38,116 nt of DNA from contig PBRC01000056.1 of NCBI GenBank assembly GCA_002725285.1, forward strand, positions 1 through 38,116, given 5' to 3'. Shown here piece by piece: positions 19,211 to 28,951 of the stretch. The notes under the pieces are model-generated. The model had not been told where the DNA came from. It saw only the letters and a list, made by a program, of their open reading frames with translations, and ran no database searches. The stretch's first letter is position 1, and each line of letters starts with the position of its first letter. The position numbers and the translations under genes are program-made. The stretch is from Gammaproteobacteria bacterium. Lineage in GTDB: Bacteria; Pseudomonadota; Gammaproteobacteria; Pseudomonadales; Azotimanducaceae.

Positions 19211-20317
19211 TCACTCACTCGAGGTCAAATCAGTATTGGCTGCCTGTTCTTCCCGCCATTCCTTCTCCAGCAAACGTGCACCCCGCAGGATATTCCCCAT
19301 GGCGTAGTTGCCCTCATGGCAGGCGTATTCGTAAACATTACTGTCGGGTTTGGACTGCCATTCGTAGCGACCACTCCAGGGGGCCTTCCAGACAGTTTCG
19401 TCCGTCACTGTAAAATCGTAGTACAGGTTGCCGTCTTCCTGACGACTGAATCGCTCGACCACGTGCAGGTTCTCATCCGCACCCGGTAGACCGCTGATAT
19501 TTCTAAAATGCTTGGCTTCAACAACCAGCACATCACCCTCCCAGTGACCGACTGAATCACCCAGCCATTGGCCTTCCGTCAGGGGCAGGTGTTCAGAGTC
19601 AATACGGATAATTCGCGCATCATGTACCATCTCATGCAGGATTATAAAGTGGCTATCTGTCTGGATGATGCGCTTGTAGTTGTTATATAAGCTTGGAATT
19701 GTTGGCACCGTTGCGCCGAATGAAATTAGACAGCGTTCGGAAGGAGCCAGAGACTCGGGACCGTCAAATGGCCCCGGACCTTCATGTCCAAGCCATGAGG
19801 CAGTGCCGGTATTATCGTGTGCGAAACTCTGATAGATCTCGCCCAAGCGCTCGCTCACACCAGGCTGGCTTGGAGGATATCTGCCATCAGGTGGATCGTA
19901 GATGATAGAGGTTGGCACATTACCTTTGATCGTACCAAGTGCACTACCCGGGTCCACCCAGAAGACATTGTATCCACCCACACGACCAGCACCGGCGGCG
20001 TTAGTACCTTCGCCGCCAGCCTCTGGCGCTTCGCGATCAGGATCGCTGTCGCTCCAGATTACCCATTCAGATGCAACGGAGAAGAACCAGTTCAGGGCGC
20101 GGGCTACAAACGGGTAGAGGTATTCGTTGTTATTCAACCACTCGGGTCGCTCGGTCGGCGTAAGGGTACCAGTATCGTAAACACCGGAAAGGTCCGGTTT
20201 ACCTGATGAGGTACGTGGGATATCCGCTACGGCCTGTATATTCAGAGCGGTCAGCAAAAGAAGAAATTGAAGGAATTTGATCATTGGTGTTCTGCGGCGA
20301 ATTGTGGAATTACTCAT
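19211..20317 (-). CDS. Putative secreted protein of unknown function (PDLSGV-type family)
   Basis: 368 aa with signal peptide; IPRTSSGKPDLSGVYDTGTLTPTERP, GDSVGHWEGDVLVVEAKHF, HVVERFSRQEDGNLYYDFTVTDETVWKAPW. Confidence 0.65.
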   Translation of the reverse strand: MSNSTIRRRTPMIKFLQFLLLLTALNIQAVADIPRTSSGKPDLSGVYDTGTLTPTERPEWLNNNEYLYPFVARALNWFFSVASEWVIWSDSDPDREAPEAGGEGTNAAGAGRVGGYNVFWVDPGSALGTIKGNVPTSIIYDPPDGRYPPSQPGVSERLGEIYQSFAHDNTGTASWLGHEGPGPFDGPESLAPSERCLISFGATVPTIPSLYNNYKRIIQTDSHFIILHEMVHDARIIRIDSEHLPLTEGQWLGDSVGHWEGDVLVVEAKHFRNISGLPGADENLHVVERFSRQEDGNLYYDFTVTDETVWKAPWSGRYEWQSKPDSNVYEYACHEGNYAMGNILRGARLLEKEWREEQAANTDLTSSE

Positions 20318-20481
20318 TTTAAGCTAATTCGACTGAGTCGACCATACCCCAGTGTGCCAGCATAGTGAACTGAATATTACGATGTGGTATTCACCGATGA
20401 TCTCCGGTCCGCGAAAAAAGTTATCTCGGTATTACCGGGGACTGTTATCATTTGCACCATATCTAATTCCAATAAAAGAAG

Positions 20482-20907
20482 GTGAATAAATTGACAATGG
20501 TTCAAGTAATAGAAAGTGTTAAGGCCGATGCAAAAGCGGTATGGGATATCCTGGGAGACTTCGGTGGCATAAAGATTGGTGGACCTGTGACTGCTTTCGA
20601 AGTAACTGGTGAAGGAGTTGGTGCGACCCGTTCCATTACGATGGGGGGCGCACTAATTGTTGAGCGGCTTGAATCTTACGACCCGGAAAATTTTACTTTT
20701 TCGTACGCCATCATTAATGAGGATTGTCCGCTTCCTGTTGCCGACTATAGTGCCTTTGTCAAAATAACTGCGGATGAAGATGGTTGTATTGTTGATTGGA
20801 CTGGCAATTTTGAACCAAAGGATGCACCTGAAGAACAGGCTTCGGAAATGGTAAGAGGCATTTACACGGGTGCAATTGCCGGGGCGAGGAAAGCGCTGGA
20901 AAGCTAG
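20482..20907 (+). CDS. SRPBCC (polyketide cyclase/START-like) family protein
   Basis: 141 aa; VQVIESVKADAKAVWDILGDFGGI, C-terminal amphipathic helix; start could be TTG 20491 or ATG 20497. Confidence 0.8.
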   Translation: MNKLTMVQVIESVKADAKAVWDILGDFGGIKIGGPVTAFEVTGEGVGATRSITMGGALIVERLESYDPENFTFSYAIINEDCPLPVADYSAFVKITADEDGCIVDWTGNFEPKDAPEEQASEMVRGIYTGAIAGARKALES

Positions 20908-20991
20908 TTCCCTGACCATGTATTCCCAGCCTGACAATTCAGCTACGATCAAGTCACAAAAGTAGTGTGGTGCTACGAGCATGATGAGTAG

Positions 20992-21426
20992 CTAACGAGC
21001 TTTAGAAGGGAATTGTATGATCTTCGCCAGGCGAGCTTTTATTCTGCTTTTCGGATTAATAAATTGACGATAGGCGGCTGATATTTTTGGCGCAACTGCA
21101 TCGTATCGTAACCAGTTATCATCTCCATCATAGCCGCAGGCATCATAATCTTTATCGTATTGGCCTTTGAGGAAATAGTGTTCCGCAAATTTCTGTCCTT
21201 CTTCACTGAGATGCCCTGCCTTAAATTCACCATGCAAAACGGTAGTTAGAAATTCCAGTCCATTGAGGTCCTGCATTTGTACGCGAGCGACCGAAGAACT
21301 TGCTTTACGTGTCAATATTGTTTCTAGCAAATTATTCGAGATAATCCACGCAATAAAAGTTCCAATCCGTTCAACATTGCGTTCAGGGCCACCCAATGTA
21401 GCAATGGCATAAATTTCATTCGACAA
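20992..21426 (-). CDS. Hypothetical cytosolic protein
   Basis: 144-aa ORF with sensible composition, not overlapped by a better ORF; no family recognised. Confidence 0.5.
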   Translation of the reverse strand: MSNEIYAIATLGGPERNVERIGTFIAWIISNNLLETILTRKASSSVARVQMQDLNGLEFLTTVLHGEFKAGHLSEEGQKFAEHYFLKGQYDKDYDACGYDGDDNWLRYDAVAPKISAAYRQFINPKSRIKARLAKIIQFPSKAR

Positions 21427-21664
21427 AACAAAAAATCTCCTGCTTACAGAACCTATAATATAATAGCCATGTAAACATCAGGAAAGATACTCTTTGGTCT
21501 TTTTGTCCGATCCTTGATTCTATGGATTGTTCCGATACATTGGTGAGGCTTTGATCAGTATTCTTTCCCAACCAGCAAATCACTGTCGCCAGGTCTGAAC
21601 CTGGACACCATGTTTGTGCATTCGTACACTGCAACGGTTTTTAAGAATCAAAAGGCAGCTTATC

Positions 21665-22258
21665 GTGAAGCTCTATATTAGTGGCAATTCCCCTTATGCC
21701 AGACGTGCGCGACTTGCTGCTCGGGAAGCAGGGTTAATGGGCATGGTGGAAGAAATTATTATCTCCGGGTTCAATGAACTCGTGAAACTAGGGCCTGGTG
21801 GCAAGATACCCGTACTCATTACTGATGACGGACACTCACTCTGTGAATCACTGATAATCACTCACTACTTTAATGATTTGTCCGAAGGAAAGTTATTGCC
21901 TTCTGATCCTGTCCAGAAAGGAAAGTGCCTGGCCCTTGAGTCAGTCGCTTCCGTATTGATGGATTCATTATTTGTTCGTTCTATGGAAAAAAACTACAGG
22001 GAAGAAAAGAAACGTTCTGCACTTGTCCTGGAGAAGGAAGCAGAACGCTCACGACGTTGTTACGAGAGCCTTGCGGAAATGGTGAGAGAAGAAAGTGAAT
22101 CAGTGAGTCTGGCTTCAATCGCTGTGGCGGCGTCCCTCGGATATGCAGGTTGGCGAACCCCGGAAGATAACTGGCGGGAAGGCAGATCAGGTCTTGAATC
22201 CTATTATGATCGGCTCATGGAACGACCCGCCTTCACGGAGACTATGCCCCGGTACTGA
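21665..22258 (+). CDS. Glutathione S-transferase family protein
   Basis: GTG start; VKLYISGNSPYARRARLAAREAG, GGKIPVLITDDGHSLCESLIITHYFND thioredoxin-like N-domain. Confidence 0.88.
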   Translation: MKLYISGNSPYARRARLAAREAGLMGMVEEIIISGFNELVKLGPGGKIPVLITDDGHSLCESLIITHYFNDLSEGKLLPSDPVQKGKCLALESVASVLMDSLFVRSMEKNYREEKKRSALVLEKEAERSRRCYESLAEMVREESESVSLASIAVAASLGYAGWRTPEDNWREGRSGLESYYDRLMERPAFTETMPRY

Positions 22259-22481
22259 CCATTTTCGGCATTCACGGTTGTTGTGGCCGATACAGATCTG
22301 CAAAGTAGGGAGAAGTCTGGGACATCTGTGATCCAAGTGATTGCTTAAACGGATTGTAGGAGAAGACCTTAACAGGACTTAGGCTAGATCGACTCGTTGG
22401 TCCCGAACTTTGGTGAGGGAGTGGCATTACTTCATCATTTATGCCTAGATGCGCTTTAGCTTTATTTGACTACCTCTTTTT

Positions 22482-23900
22482 GTGAATCAGACTGTCAGCA
22501 CAGACGAAGAATCGAATCGCCCGACAGGTGGAGGCGGAAATTTCACCGAAGGTGCCGTTCATTCTCACCTGATAAGGCTTACCGGGTACATGGTACTCGG
22601 CTTTATATCTATCATGACAGCAAGTCTGATGGAGACAGTTTATATCGGTCGAGTGGGTACGAAAGAACTCGCTGCCATCAGCTTCACTTTTCCACTGGTG
22701 ATGGTAATGCAAGCTATCGCCATGGGCCTAAGTGTTGGTGCATCTTCTGTTGTCGCAAGGATCATGGGGATTGGTGATACAGAGAAGGCGAAGTTGCTCA
22801 ATACTCATTGTGTTGTTCTCGTTCTGAGTTTGACGGTCATCCTGGGTTTCCTGGTCTATTTCAACCTGGAGAGATTTTTCAGTCTCCTCGGTGCTGAAGA
22901 TGAGGTTCTCTATCTTACGGTGGACTACATGCAACTTTGGTTGCTTGGTATGCCGTTCTTTACGATTACACTCGTCGGGATGACGTTGATGCGGGCTATG
23001 GGTGATGCAGTCACACCGGGTTATTTAATGACAATTGGATCCGGTCTTCATATTGTAATAGCCCCGTTCTTCATATTCGGATTACTGGGTTTGCCTGAGA
23101 TGGGACTACAGGGTGCCGCGGTCAGTTTTGTCATAGCCAGAACAGTGAGTTTCCTGTCCTATAGTTACGTAATGATTATCAGAGACCATTTGCTGGCATT
23201 TGAAATGAAGGGATTTTTCTCCTCGTGCCGGGAGATCGCTCATGTTGGCCTGCCAGCAGTGGCGAGTAATCTCATAGCACCGGTGTCAATGGGTGTTATC
23301 ACGAGGTTGCTTGCGGGGCATGGCGCTGTCGTCATAGCGGGTTTTGGAGTAGCGTCTCGTATTGAATCCATGATTCAAATGATTATCTTCGCACTGTCTA
23401 TGAGCCTGGCGCCTTTTGTAGGTCAAAACTGGGGTGCTGGTTACTTCGACAGGGTAAAGCTTGCATTGCGACTGGCTAACTGGTTTGCACTGGCCTGGGG
23501 CCTGTTTGCTTACATCGTGCTTTTTATGTCTGCCGAAATGCTGGTCTCACTGATCAACGATGATCCTGAAGTGGTTCAGGCAGCTGTATACTATCTTCTT
23601 ATCGTTCCACTGGGCATGGGTTTTATGGGGGTTATGGCTAATTCAACTTCCAGCTTTAATGCATTGGGGAAACCGATACCGGCGCTGGTGATCTCTGTCC
23701 TTCAGATGATTGTTGTCTATATACCACTGGCGATGCTTGGGGATTACCTGTGGGGTTATGTCGGGATTTTCATTGCAGGAGCTGCCACGATATCAATGCT
23801 TGGTGCCGTCAGTTGGGCCTGGATCAATAGAGAAGTGGCGACGGGTATTACTCGTGGGCAGAACAGACAACATTTTCAGAAGAGTGTTCAAGAAGAGTAG
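22482..23900 (+). CDS. MATE family efflux transporter
   Basis: 472 aa, GTG start; GYMVLGFISIMTASLMETVYIGRVGTKELAAISFTFPLVMV, GASSVVARIMGIGDTEKA. Confidence 0.92.
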   Translation: MNQTVSTDEESNRPTGGGGNFTEGAVHSHLIRLTGYMVLGFISIMTASLMETVYIGRVGTKELAAISFTFPLVMVMQAIAMGLSVGASSVVARIMGIGDTEKAKLLNTHCVVLVLSLTVILGFLVYFNLERFFSLLGAEDEVLYLTVDYMQLWLLGMPFFTITLVGMTLMRAMGDAVTPGYLMTIGSGLHIVIAPFFIFGLLGLPEMGLQGAAVSFVIARTVSFLSYSYVMIIRDHLLAFEMKGFFSSCREIAHVGLPAVASNLIAPVSMGVITRLLAGHGAVVIAGFGVASRIESMIQMIIFALSMSLAPFVGQNWGAGYFDRVKLALRLANWFALAWGLFAYIVLFMSAEMLVSLINDDPEVVQAAVYYLLIVPLGMGFMGVMANSTSSFNALGKPIPALVISVLQMIVVYIPLAMLGDYLWGYVGIFIAGAATISMLGAVSWAWINREVATGITRGQNRQHFQKSVQEE

Positions 23901-23972
23901 TACAGCGACTCGCAAGGACTTGTACGTCAAATGTATTGTGTTAATTTAGATGGGCTATAACGGTATTACATT

Positions 23973-25136
23973 GTGATGAGCGTCTTAAGCGACCATATAT
24001 TTCCCCGATTTACTATCCTCCGCCTGCTGGCACTGAGTGGTGTATTGTTTGCCTCGTCGGCTATCGCCAACGAGCTTGTACAGCTTGGTGAGGCCCTGTT
24101 TTTCGATACCAACCTCTCCGCCAATCGAACCCAGGCATGTGCATCCTGCCATGATCCTGCAGCGGCATTCAGCGATAGCCGCGACAACGGTATATCAGGT
24201 GCAGTTTCGTTGGGGGATGATGGAGAGTCTCTTGGCGACCGCAATGCACCAACCATCACATATGCGATGCTCATTCCGGTGTTTGGTCGGGACACTCACG
24301 GTGAAATTGCTGGCGGCACTTTCCATGATGGACGTGCAGCCAGCATGTTGGAACAGGCGGGGCAACCCTTTACCAACCCGATCGAGATGGCCCTGTCGGA
24401 TAAGGGTGCAGTTGTTAAACGGGTGCACGAGAATCCGGCCCACGCGGATGCATTGAAACAGCATTTCGGCGAGACGATTTTTGACGACACGGTTAAGGCG
24501 TTTGCAGCAATCACCGAGAGCATCGTGGCATTTGAACAGATGCCGCAGTTTGCGCCGTTTGATTCAAAATATGATCGTTACCTGCGCGGTGAATACAAGT
24601 TATCGAAGCAGGAGGAAGTTGGTCGGAAGCTCTTCTTTTCACAGCTTTTTAATTGTCACAGCTGTCATTTGATAGACACCCGGGAAGACCAGGAATATGA
24701 GGCATTCAGTAATCATCGCTATCACAACATTGGTTTGCCGGTGAACGCTGCTGTTCGGCAAGAGAATGGACTCGGCTCCGCGCATGTGGACCAGGGGCTG
24801 CTTGAAAACCCTGACATTGACGACCCGCTGCAGGCTGGCAAGTTCAGAGTACCAACCTTGCGAAACGTGGCTGTGACGGGACCGTATATGCACAATGGAA
24901 TCTTCAGGGATCTCAGAACCGTTGTGCTTTATTACAATAAGTTCACGCTAAGCAACGCCGAGAGCCAGACAAATCCGGAAACCGGGCAACCCTGGGGTGA
25001 GTCGGAAGTCCCGGATACCGTTAATTTGGATTTACTCTCGCAGGGACAGCCGATTTCAGCCCTGCAGGTTGGAGCAATTGTGGAATTTCTCAATGCATTA
25101 ACCGATCAGCGATATGAAGGGCTGATCGACCAGTAA
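23973..25136 (+). CDS. Di-heme cytochrome c peroxidase (MauG/CcpA family)
   Basis: 387 aa; CASCHD and CHSCH heme motifs, LGEALFFDTNLSANRTQACASCHDPAAAFSD, FRVPTLRNVAVTGPYMHNG. Confidence 0.93.
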   Translation: MMSVLSDHIFPRFTILRLLALSGVLFASSAIANELVQLGEALFFDTNLSANRTQACASCHDPAAAFSDSRDNGISGAVSLGDDGESLGDRNAPTITYAMLIPVFGRDTHGEIAGGTFHDGRAASMLEQAGQPFTNPIEMALSDKGAVVKRVHENPAHADALKQHFGETIFDDTVKAFAAITESIVAFEQMPQFAPFDSKYDRYLRGEYKLSKQEEVGRKLFFSQLFNCHSCHLIDTREDQEYEAFSNHRYHNIGLPVNAAVRQENGLGSAHVDQGLLENPDIDDPLQAGKFRVPTLRNVAVTGPYMHNGIFRDLRTVVLYYNKFTLSNAESQTNPETGQPWGESEVPDTVNLDLLSQGQPISALQVGAIVEFLNALTDQRYEGLIDQ

Positions 25137-25358
25137 CCGCATATCACCAGCTGGATCTAAGAATTTGAGATGAAATACAAAGGCAGCTCTCTTAGCATTT
25201 ATGAAGCTGGTAATCAGAAGAAATGTATTCGATCACCGGCAATCAAGAACCACGGTAAACCGATACTCGCATCAGGACAACAGGGGCATGCCGGCTAAAT
25301 GCGGCTCTGCAGTAATATCAAGAAGGGGGTATGATGTTGTGAAAATAGGTGGGTGCTT

Positions 25359-26894
25359 ATGTCGAAGTTAAAGGTCTTTTTACTTTCATTTGTTGGTTTA
25401 GTAGTGGCTGTCGGCCTTGCCGCTCTATATTTCTGGGAAACTGGTAACCTGGATATGTATGTGCCGATGTTCGCGGCAAATTGTGGCGAGTGTCACGGTA
25501 GTGACCTGAGAGGTTCTGAAACTGCTACTGCATTGATCGAAACGAACCTGGAGTACGGTGATACTGTCGCTGATCTGATTGCGAGTATTAAGAATCGCCA
25601 TGATGGTACAGGTAGTCCAGATTTTGAATCCACATTAAGTCGACAGCAAATAAAAGGCCTTTCTATCTATATTGCAGAACGCAGACTGGGCCAGCGTTTT
25701 ACGGATTTTCGATTCGATACCGAGGTGGTTGTTCAGGAGCAACCGTTGCAGTCAGAGGAACATTTGTTCCGCATTGAGCTGTTTGCTGACAATCTCGACC
25801 CCATGGCGTTTTGTATAGAACCGATGCGCGATGGATCTCTTCTTTTGACCGAAAGGGAACGAGGGCTTTCTATCATTTCCCCTGACGGGATTCAGTCTGA
25901 GTTGATCAGCGGCACGCCACAGACTGGTGATTCGTTGGATATTATGGGGATTAAATACGGGACTGGCTGGTTGCTGGATATTGCCAAACACCCAAACTAT
26001 GAAAACAATAACTGGCTCTATCTGCACTATACGGATTTGTGTCCGACGGATTGCGTGGACAGCGAGCCGCTGGATACCTCGATGAACCGGCTCGACCGTG
26101 GGCGAATTAAAGACGGTGAATGGGTGGAGGTAGAAACGATCTGGCAAACGGACCCAGCCTGGTACACGAGCCGTGCTGATACCGGTGCGGGTGGCAGGAT
26201 CGCTTTTGATGACTCTGGTCATGTTTATATCAGTGTTGGTATGCGCGATGCTTATGGACCACAGGATATGAATAACCCGTCCGGCAAGATCCATCGGGTG
26301 AATGACGATGGAACAGTCCCTGCGGATAATCCCTTTGTCGTCAGTACTGGCAATTCTCCTGACGAACTGCCATTTACCCAACAGACGATCTGGACCTACG
26401 GCCACCGCAGTCCTCAGGGGCTGGAGTGGAACTACAAGCAGCGTAGCGTCTGGAATACGGAGATGGGACCAAGAGGTGGGGATGAAATCAATGAGCTGCT
26501 GGCGGGCAGGAACTATGGCTGGCCGTATTTTTCCCTCGGACTTGAGTACTCCGGCGGGGATGTCGAACGTCACAAGCCAAGAAATATTGAATTTGATACT
26601 TCGACGATTGAACAGACCCTGGTTGACATTACACCATCGCCAGCGATATCGAGCTTTGCATTTTACAATCATGATCGATTCGCCCACTGGAAAGACAATC
26701 TTCTATTGGGCTCCTTGAAGGGGAGTTCCCTGTTTCGCTATGTCTTTGACGGAAACAAGGTAGTGCATAAGGAAACATTGATTAAAGACCTGGCGAGGAT
26801 TCGTGACGTCGAGATTGGCTATGACGGATTTGTGTATCTGCTGCTGGAGGTCAAAAACGGTAGCAAGATTGTAAGGCTGGTACCTGTCGCCTGA
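25359..26894 (+). CDS. Membrane-anchored c-heme / PQQ-dependent sugar dehydrogenase-like (glucose/sorbosone dehydrogenase) fusion
   Basis: N-terminal TM, CGECHG heme motif, then sorbosone/sGDH propeller (HPNYENNNWLYLHY, GGRIAFDDSGHVYISVG, GHRSPQGLEWN, RGGDEINELLAGRNYGWP). Confidence 0.9.
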   Translation: MSKLKVFLLSFVGLVVAVGLAALYFWETGNLDMYVPMFAANCGECHGSDLRGSETATALIETNLEYGDTVADLIASIKNRHDGTGSPDFESTLSRQQIKGLSIYIAERRLGQRFTDFRFDTEVVVQEQPLQSEEHLFRIELFADNLDPMAFCIEPMRDGSLLLTERERGLSIISPDGIQSELISGTPQTGDSLDIMGIKYGTGWLLDIAKHPNYENNNWLYLHYTDLCPTDCVDSEPLDTSMNRLDRGRIKDGEWVEVETIWQTDPAWYTSRADTGAGGRIAFDDSGHVYISVGMRDAYGPQDMNNPSGKIHRVNDDGTVPADNPFVVSTGNSPDELPFTQQTIWTYGHRSPQGLEWNYKQRSVWNTEMGPRGGDEINELLAGRNYGWPYFSLGLEYSGGDVERHKPRNIEFDTSTIEQTLVDITPSPAISSFAFYNHDRFAHWKDNLLLGSLKGSSLFRYVFDGNKVVHKETLIKDLARIRDVEIGYDGFVYLLLEVKNGSKIVRLVPVA

Positions 26895-26978
26895 ACGCCT
26901 TCGTCTGGGATACGGGGAATTGCCAAATGGGTCAGACCCCGTTTTCAAGGATGGTTCAGTTAAATATAATTCCTGCAT

Positions 26979-27278
26979 ATGAATGATCGAGAAGAAAATG
27001 AGTCTCCCTTTCCGGAGTACAAGGGCGAGAGGGATATGGATGCCTTTTGGAAAGCTATTACGGTTAAACAGGAGCCCTCGAAACAAAAATGGTTCTTGCC
27101 CGTACTCATTGTTTTGGTCGTGTGTAGTGTTCCCTGGTACCGGAGCGAAGGGGAGATGGGGTATGTCCTGCTTGGCTTCCCGGTCTGGATTTGGACCTCT
27201 ATTGTCTGCTCGCTGGGTGTTGCGATTCTAACTGCGATCGGCATCTTCGGCTTTTGGAAAGACGATGACCCGGGGTAG
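26979..27278 (+). CDS. Small two-TM protein (DUF3311-like partner of SSS symporter)
   Basis: 99 aa with two hydrophobic helices, immediately upstream of the symporter. Confidence 0.6.
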   Translation: MNDREENESPFPEYKGERDMDAFWKAITVKQEPSKQKWFLPVLIVLVVCSVPWYRSEGEMGYVLLGFPVWIWTSIVCSLGVAILTAIGIFGFWKDDDPG

Positions 27279-27298
27279 GGCGATGGGAGTTTCATCGC

Positions 27299-28822
27299 GT
27301 GAATGATGGCGTCCATGAACTCGGTATCACACCGATAGTCTTCCTGGCGGTCTATCTCTTTGTGATGATAGGGATCGGCTGGCTCGGTAAGCTTCGTGCC
27401 AGGGAGAAGTCGCTTCGGGATTTTTACCTTGGTGGATCAAGTTTTGGTGTGTTTGTTCTTTTCCTTACTCTTTTTGCTACGCAGTATAGTGGTAACACCA
27501 TGCTCGGATTTACTGGGCGCTCATATCGGGAAGGGGGCACCTATGTTGTTAGTATCATGTTCATGGTGCTAACTATCACAATGATATCTCTCTATGGACC
27601 GCGTCTGTTTCGTCTCTCACGAAAGTTCGGATACATTACACCAGCTGACTATATTTACCATCGGTTTGGGTCGCACTGGTTACGAATCATTTGTGTTGTT
27701 CTGCTGTGTTGGGGACTTGCTAACTATATCCTTGAACAGCTTGTCGCCATGGGCCATGCAGTGGAGGGATTGTCAGGAGGACGCATCGATTTTATGACTG
27801 GTGTCATCCTGTTGGTAATTGTTATGCTCACGTACGAAACGCTTGGCGGGATGCGCTCTGTCGCCTGGACCGATGCGATTCAGGGCATTCTGCTTGTAGG
27901 GGGTTTCTCGATTATTCTCTACATTATTCTGACCTTTGACGGTGGATTAACAGCCGCGACAGAGAAAATCGCGGCGGAAAATGGGCAGCCCGCGAAATTG
28001 CAGGTGCCAGGCTGGCAGGGTATTCGTACCTGGTTCAGTACCTTGCTTCTACTCATGTTCGGTGTGTCAGTATACCCTCATGCTATCCAGCGGTTTTTCT
28101 CAGCGCGTTCGCTAACAACATTGCGCATTTCCTTGGCAGGGATGGTGTTTATGCCTTTCCTTACAACGATGCTCGCCTTCACCCTTGGATTTATCGCCAT
28201 CAGCCGATTCACAGATCTGTCAACCTTTGAGAGTGACCAGGTCACGTTGCTCATGCTGCTGGATATCATCAACGAGAGTGACTTCATTCGTTGGTTGGTG
28301 ATCACTGTCTTCGTTGCGCTGGTTGCCGCAATTATGTCAACAACAGATTCAGCGCTGCTTTCGATCCAGAGTATGATCACCAAAGACATCTACAGCGTAT
28401 ATATTAACCCGAAGGCAAGCCAGCAAGGCCTGCTCTTGTCAGGTAAGCTTTTTGGGTGGATTCTCATCGCCTTCCTGGTGGGTATGACCTGGGTTTCCCG
28501 GCAGACAGAGAGTTCGATCTGGACCCTTATAAGACTCAAACTGGAATTTATGGTTCAGATTTCTCCCGTTTTTATACTGGGATTATTCTGGCGGCGTTTA
28601 TCTGGCCGGTCAGTGCTCTGCGGTGTGCTGGTGGGCACAGGGATTACGCTCGTGTTGTGGGTTGGTGCAGCTCTTGGGTATTGGGATGCGGCTTCGCGGT
28701 CTCCTCTCGGTATCAGTGCCGGAGTTTGGGGACTTACTGCCAACTATTTAATCTGCTTTATAGGCGGGCTGTTGTGGCCCGAGCCTGAGCCTTCTCAATC
28801 TGTATCTTCAGGGAAAATATAG
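27299..28822 (+). CDS. Sodium:solute symporter (SSS) family protein
   Basis: 507 aa, GTG start; LRDFYLGGSSFG, ATQYSGNTMLGFTGRSYREG, VALVAAIMSTTDSALLSIQSMITKDIY. Confidence 0.93.
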   Translation: MNDGVHELGITPIVFLAVYLFVMIGIGWLGKLRAREKSLRDFYLGGSSFGVFVLFLTLFATQYSGNTMLGFTGRSYREGGTYVVSIMFMVLTITMISLYGPRLFRLSRKFGYITPADYIYHRFGSHWLRIICVVLLCWGLANYILEQLVAMGHAVEGLSGGRIDFMTGVILLVIVMLTYETLGGMRSVAWTDAIQGILLVGGFSIILYIILTFDGGLTAATEKIAAENGQPAKLQVPGWQGIRTWFSTLLLLMFGVSVYPHAIQRFFSARSLTTLRISLAGMVFMPFLTTMLAFTLGFIAISRFTDLSTFESDQVTLLMLLDIINESDFIRWLVITVFVALVAAIMSTTDSALLSIQSMITKDIYSVYINPKASQQGLLLSGKLFGWILIAFLVGMTWVSRQTESSIWTLIRLKLEFMVQISPVFILGLFWRRLSGRSVLCGVLVGTGITLVLWVGAALGYWDAASRSPLGISAGVWGLTANYLICFIGGLLWPEPEPSQSVSSGKI

Positions 28823-28951
28823 GAAAGTATCGGACACCCAGGATTCAAGCATCCAGTGCAACCGGTTGCAAGCAATGTATGCAGCAGAAAGTAAGCCAGA
28901 TCGACTTGTTGGATGTCCCGGTCTTTCACTGTCTTTCCCGTTAATGCACTC

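Noticed and set aside
22386-22400. agatcgactcgttgg, nearly repeated at 28898-28912 (agatcgacttgttgg)
   Set aside because: Only 15 bp with one mismatch and no shared flanks; not enough to call a dispersed element
25170-25298. 42-codon ORF MKYKGSSLSIYEAGNQKKCIRSPAIKNHGKPILASGQQGHAG
   Set aside because: Short, no RBS, no recognised similarity; cannot distinguish from chance
25752-26687. 311-aa minus-strand ORF
   Set aside because: Fully antisense to the well-supported heme/PQQ dehydrogenase; low-complexity Arg/Ile-rich translation with no family motif
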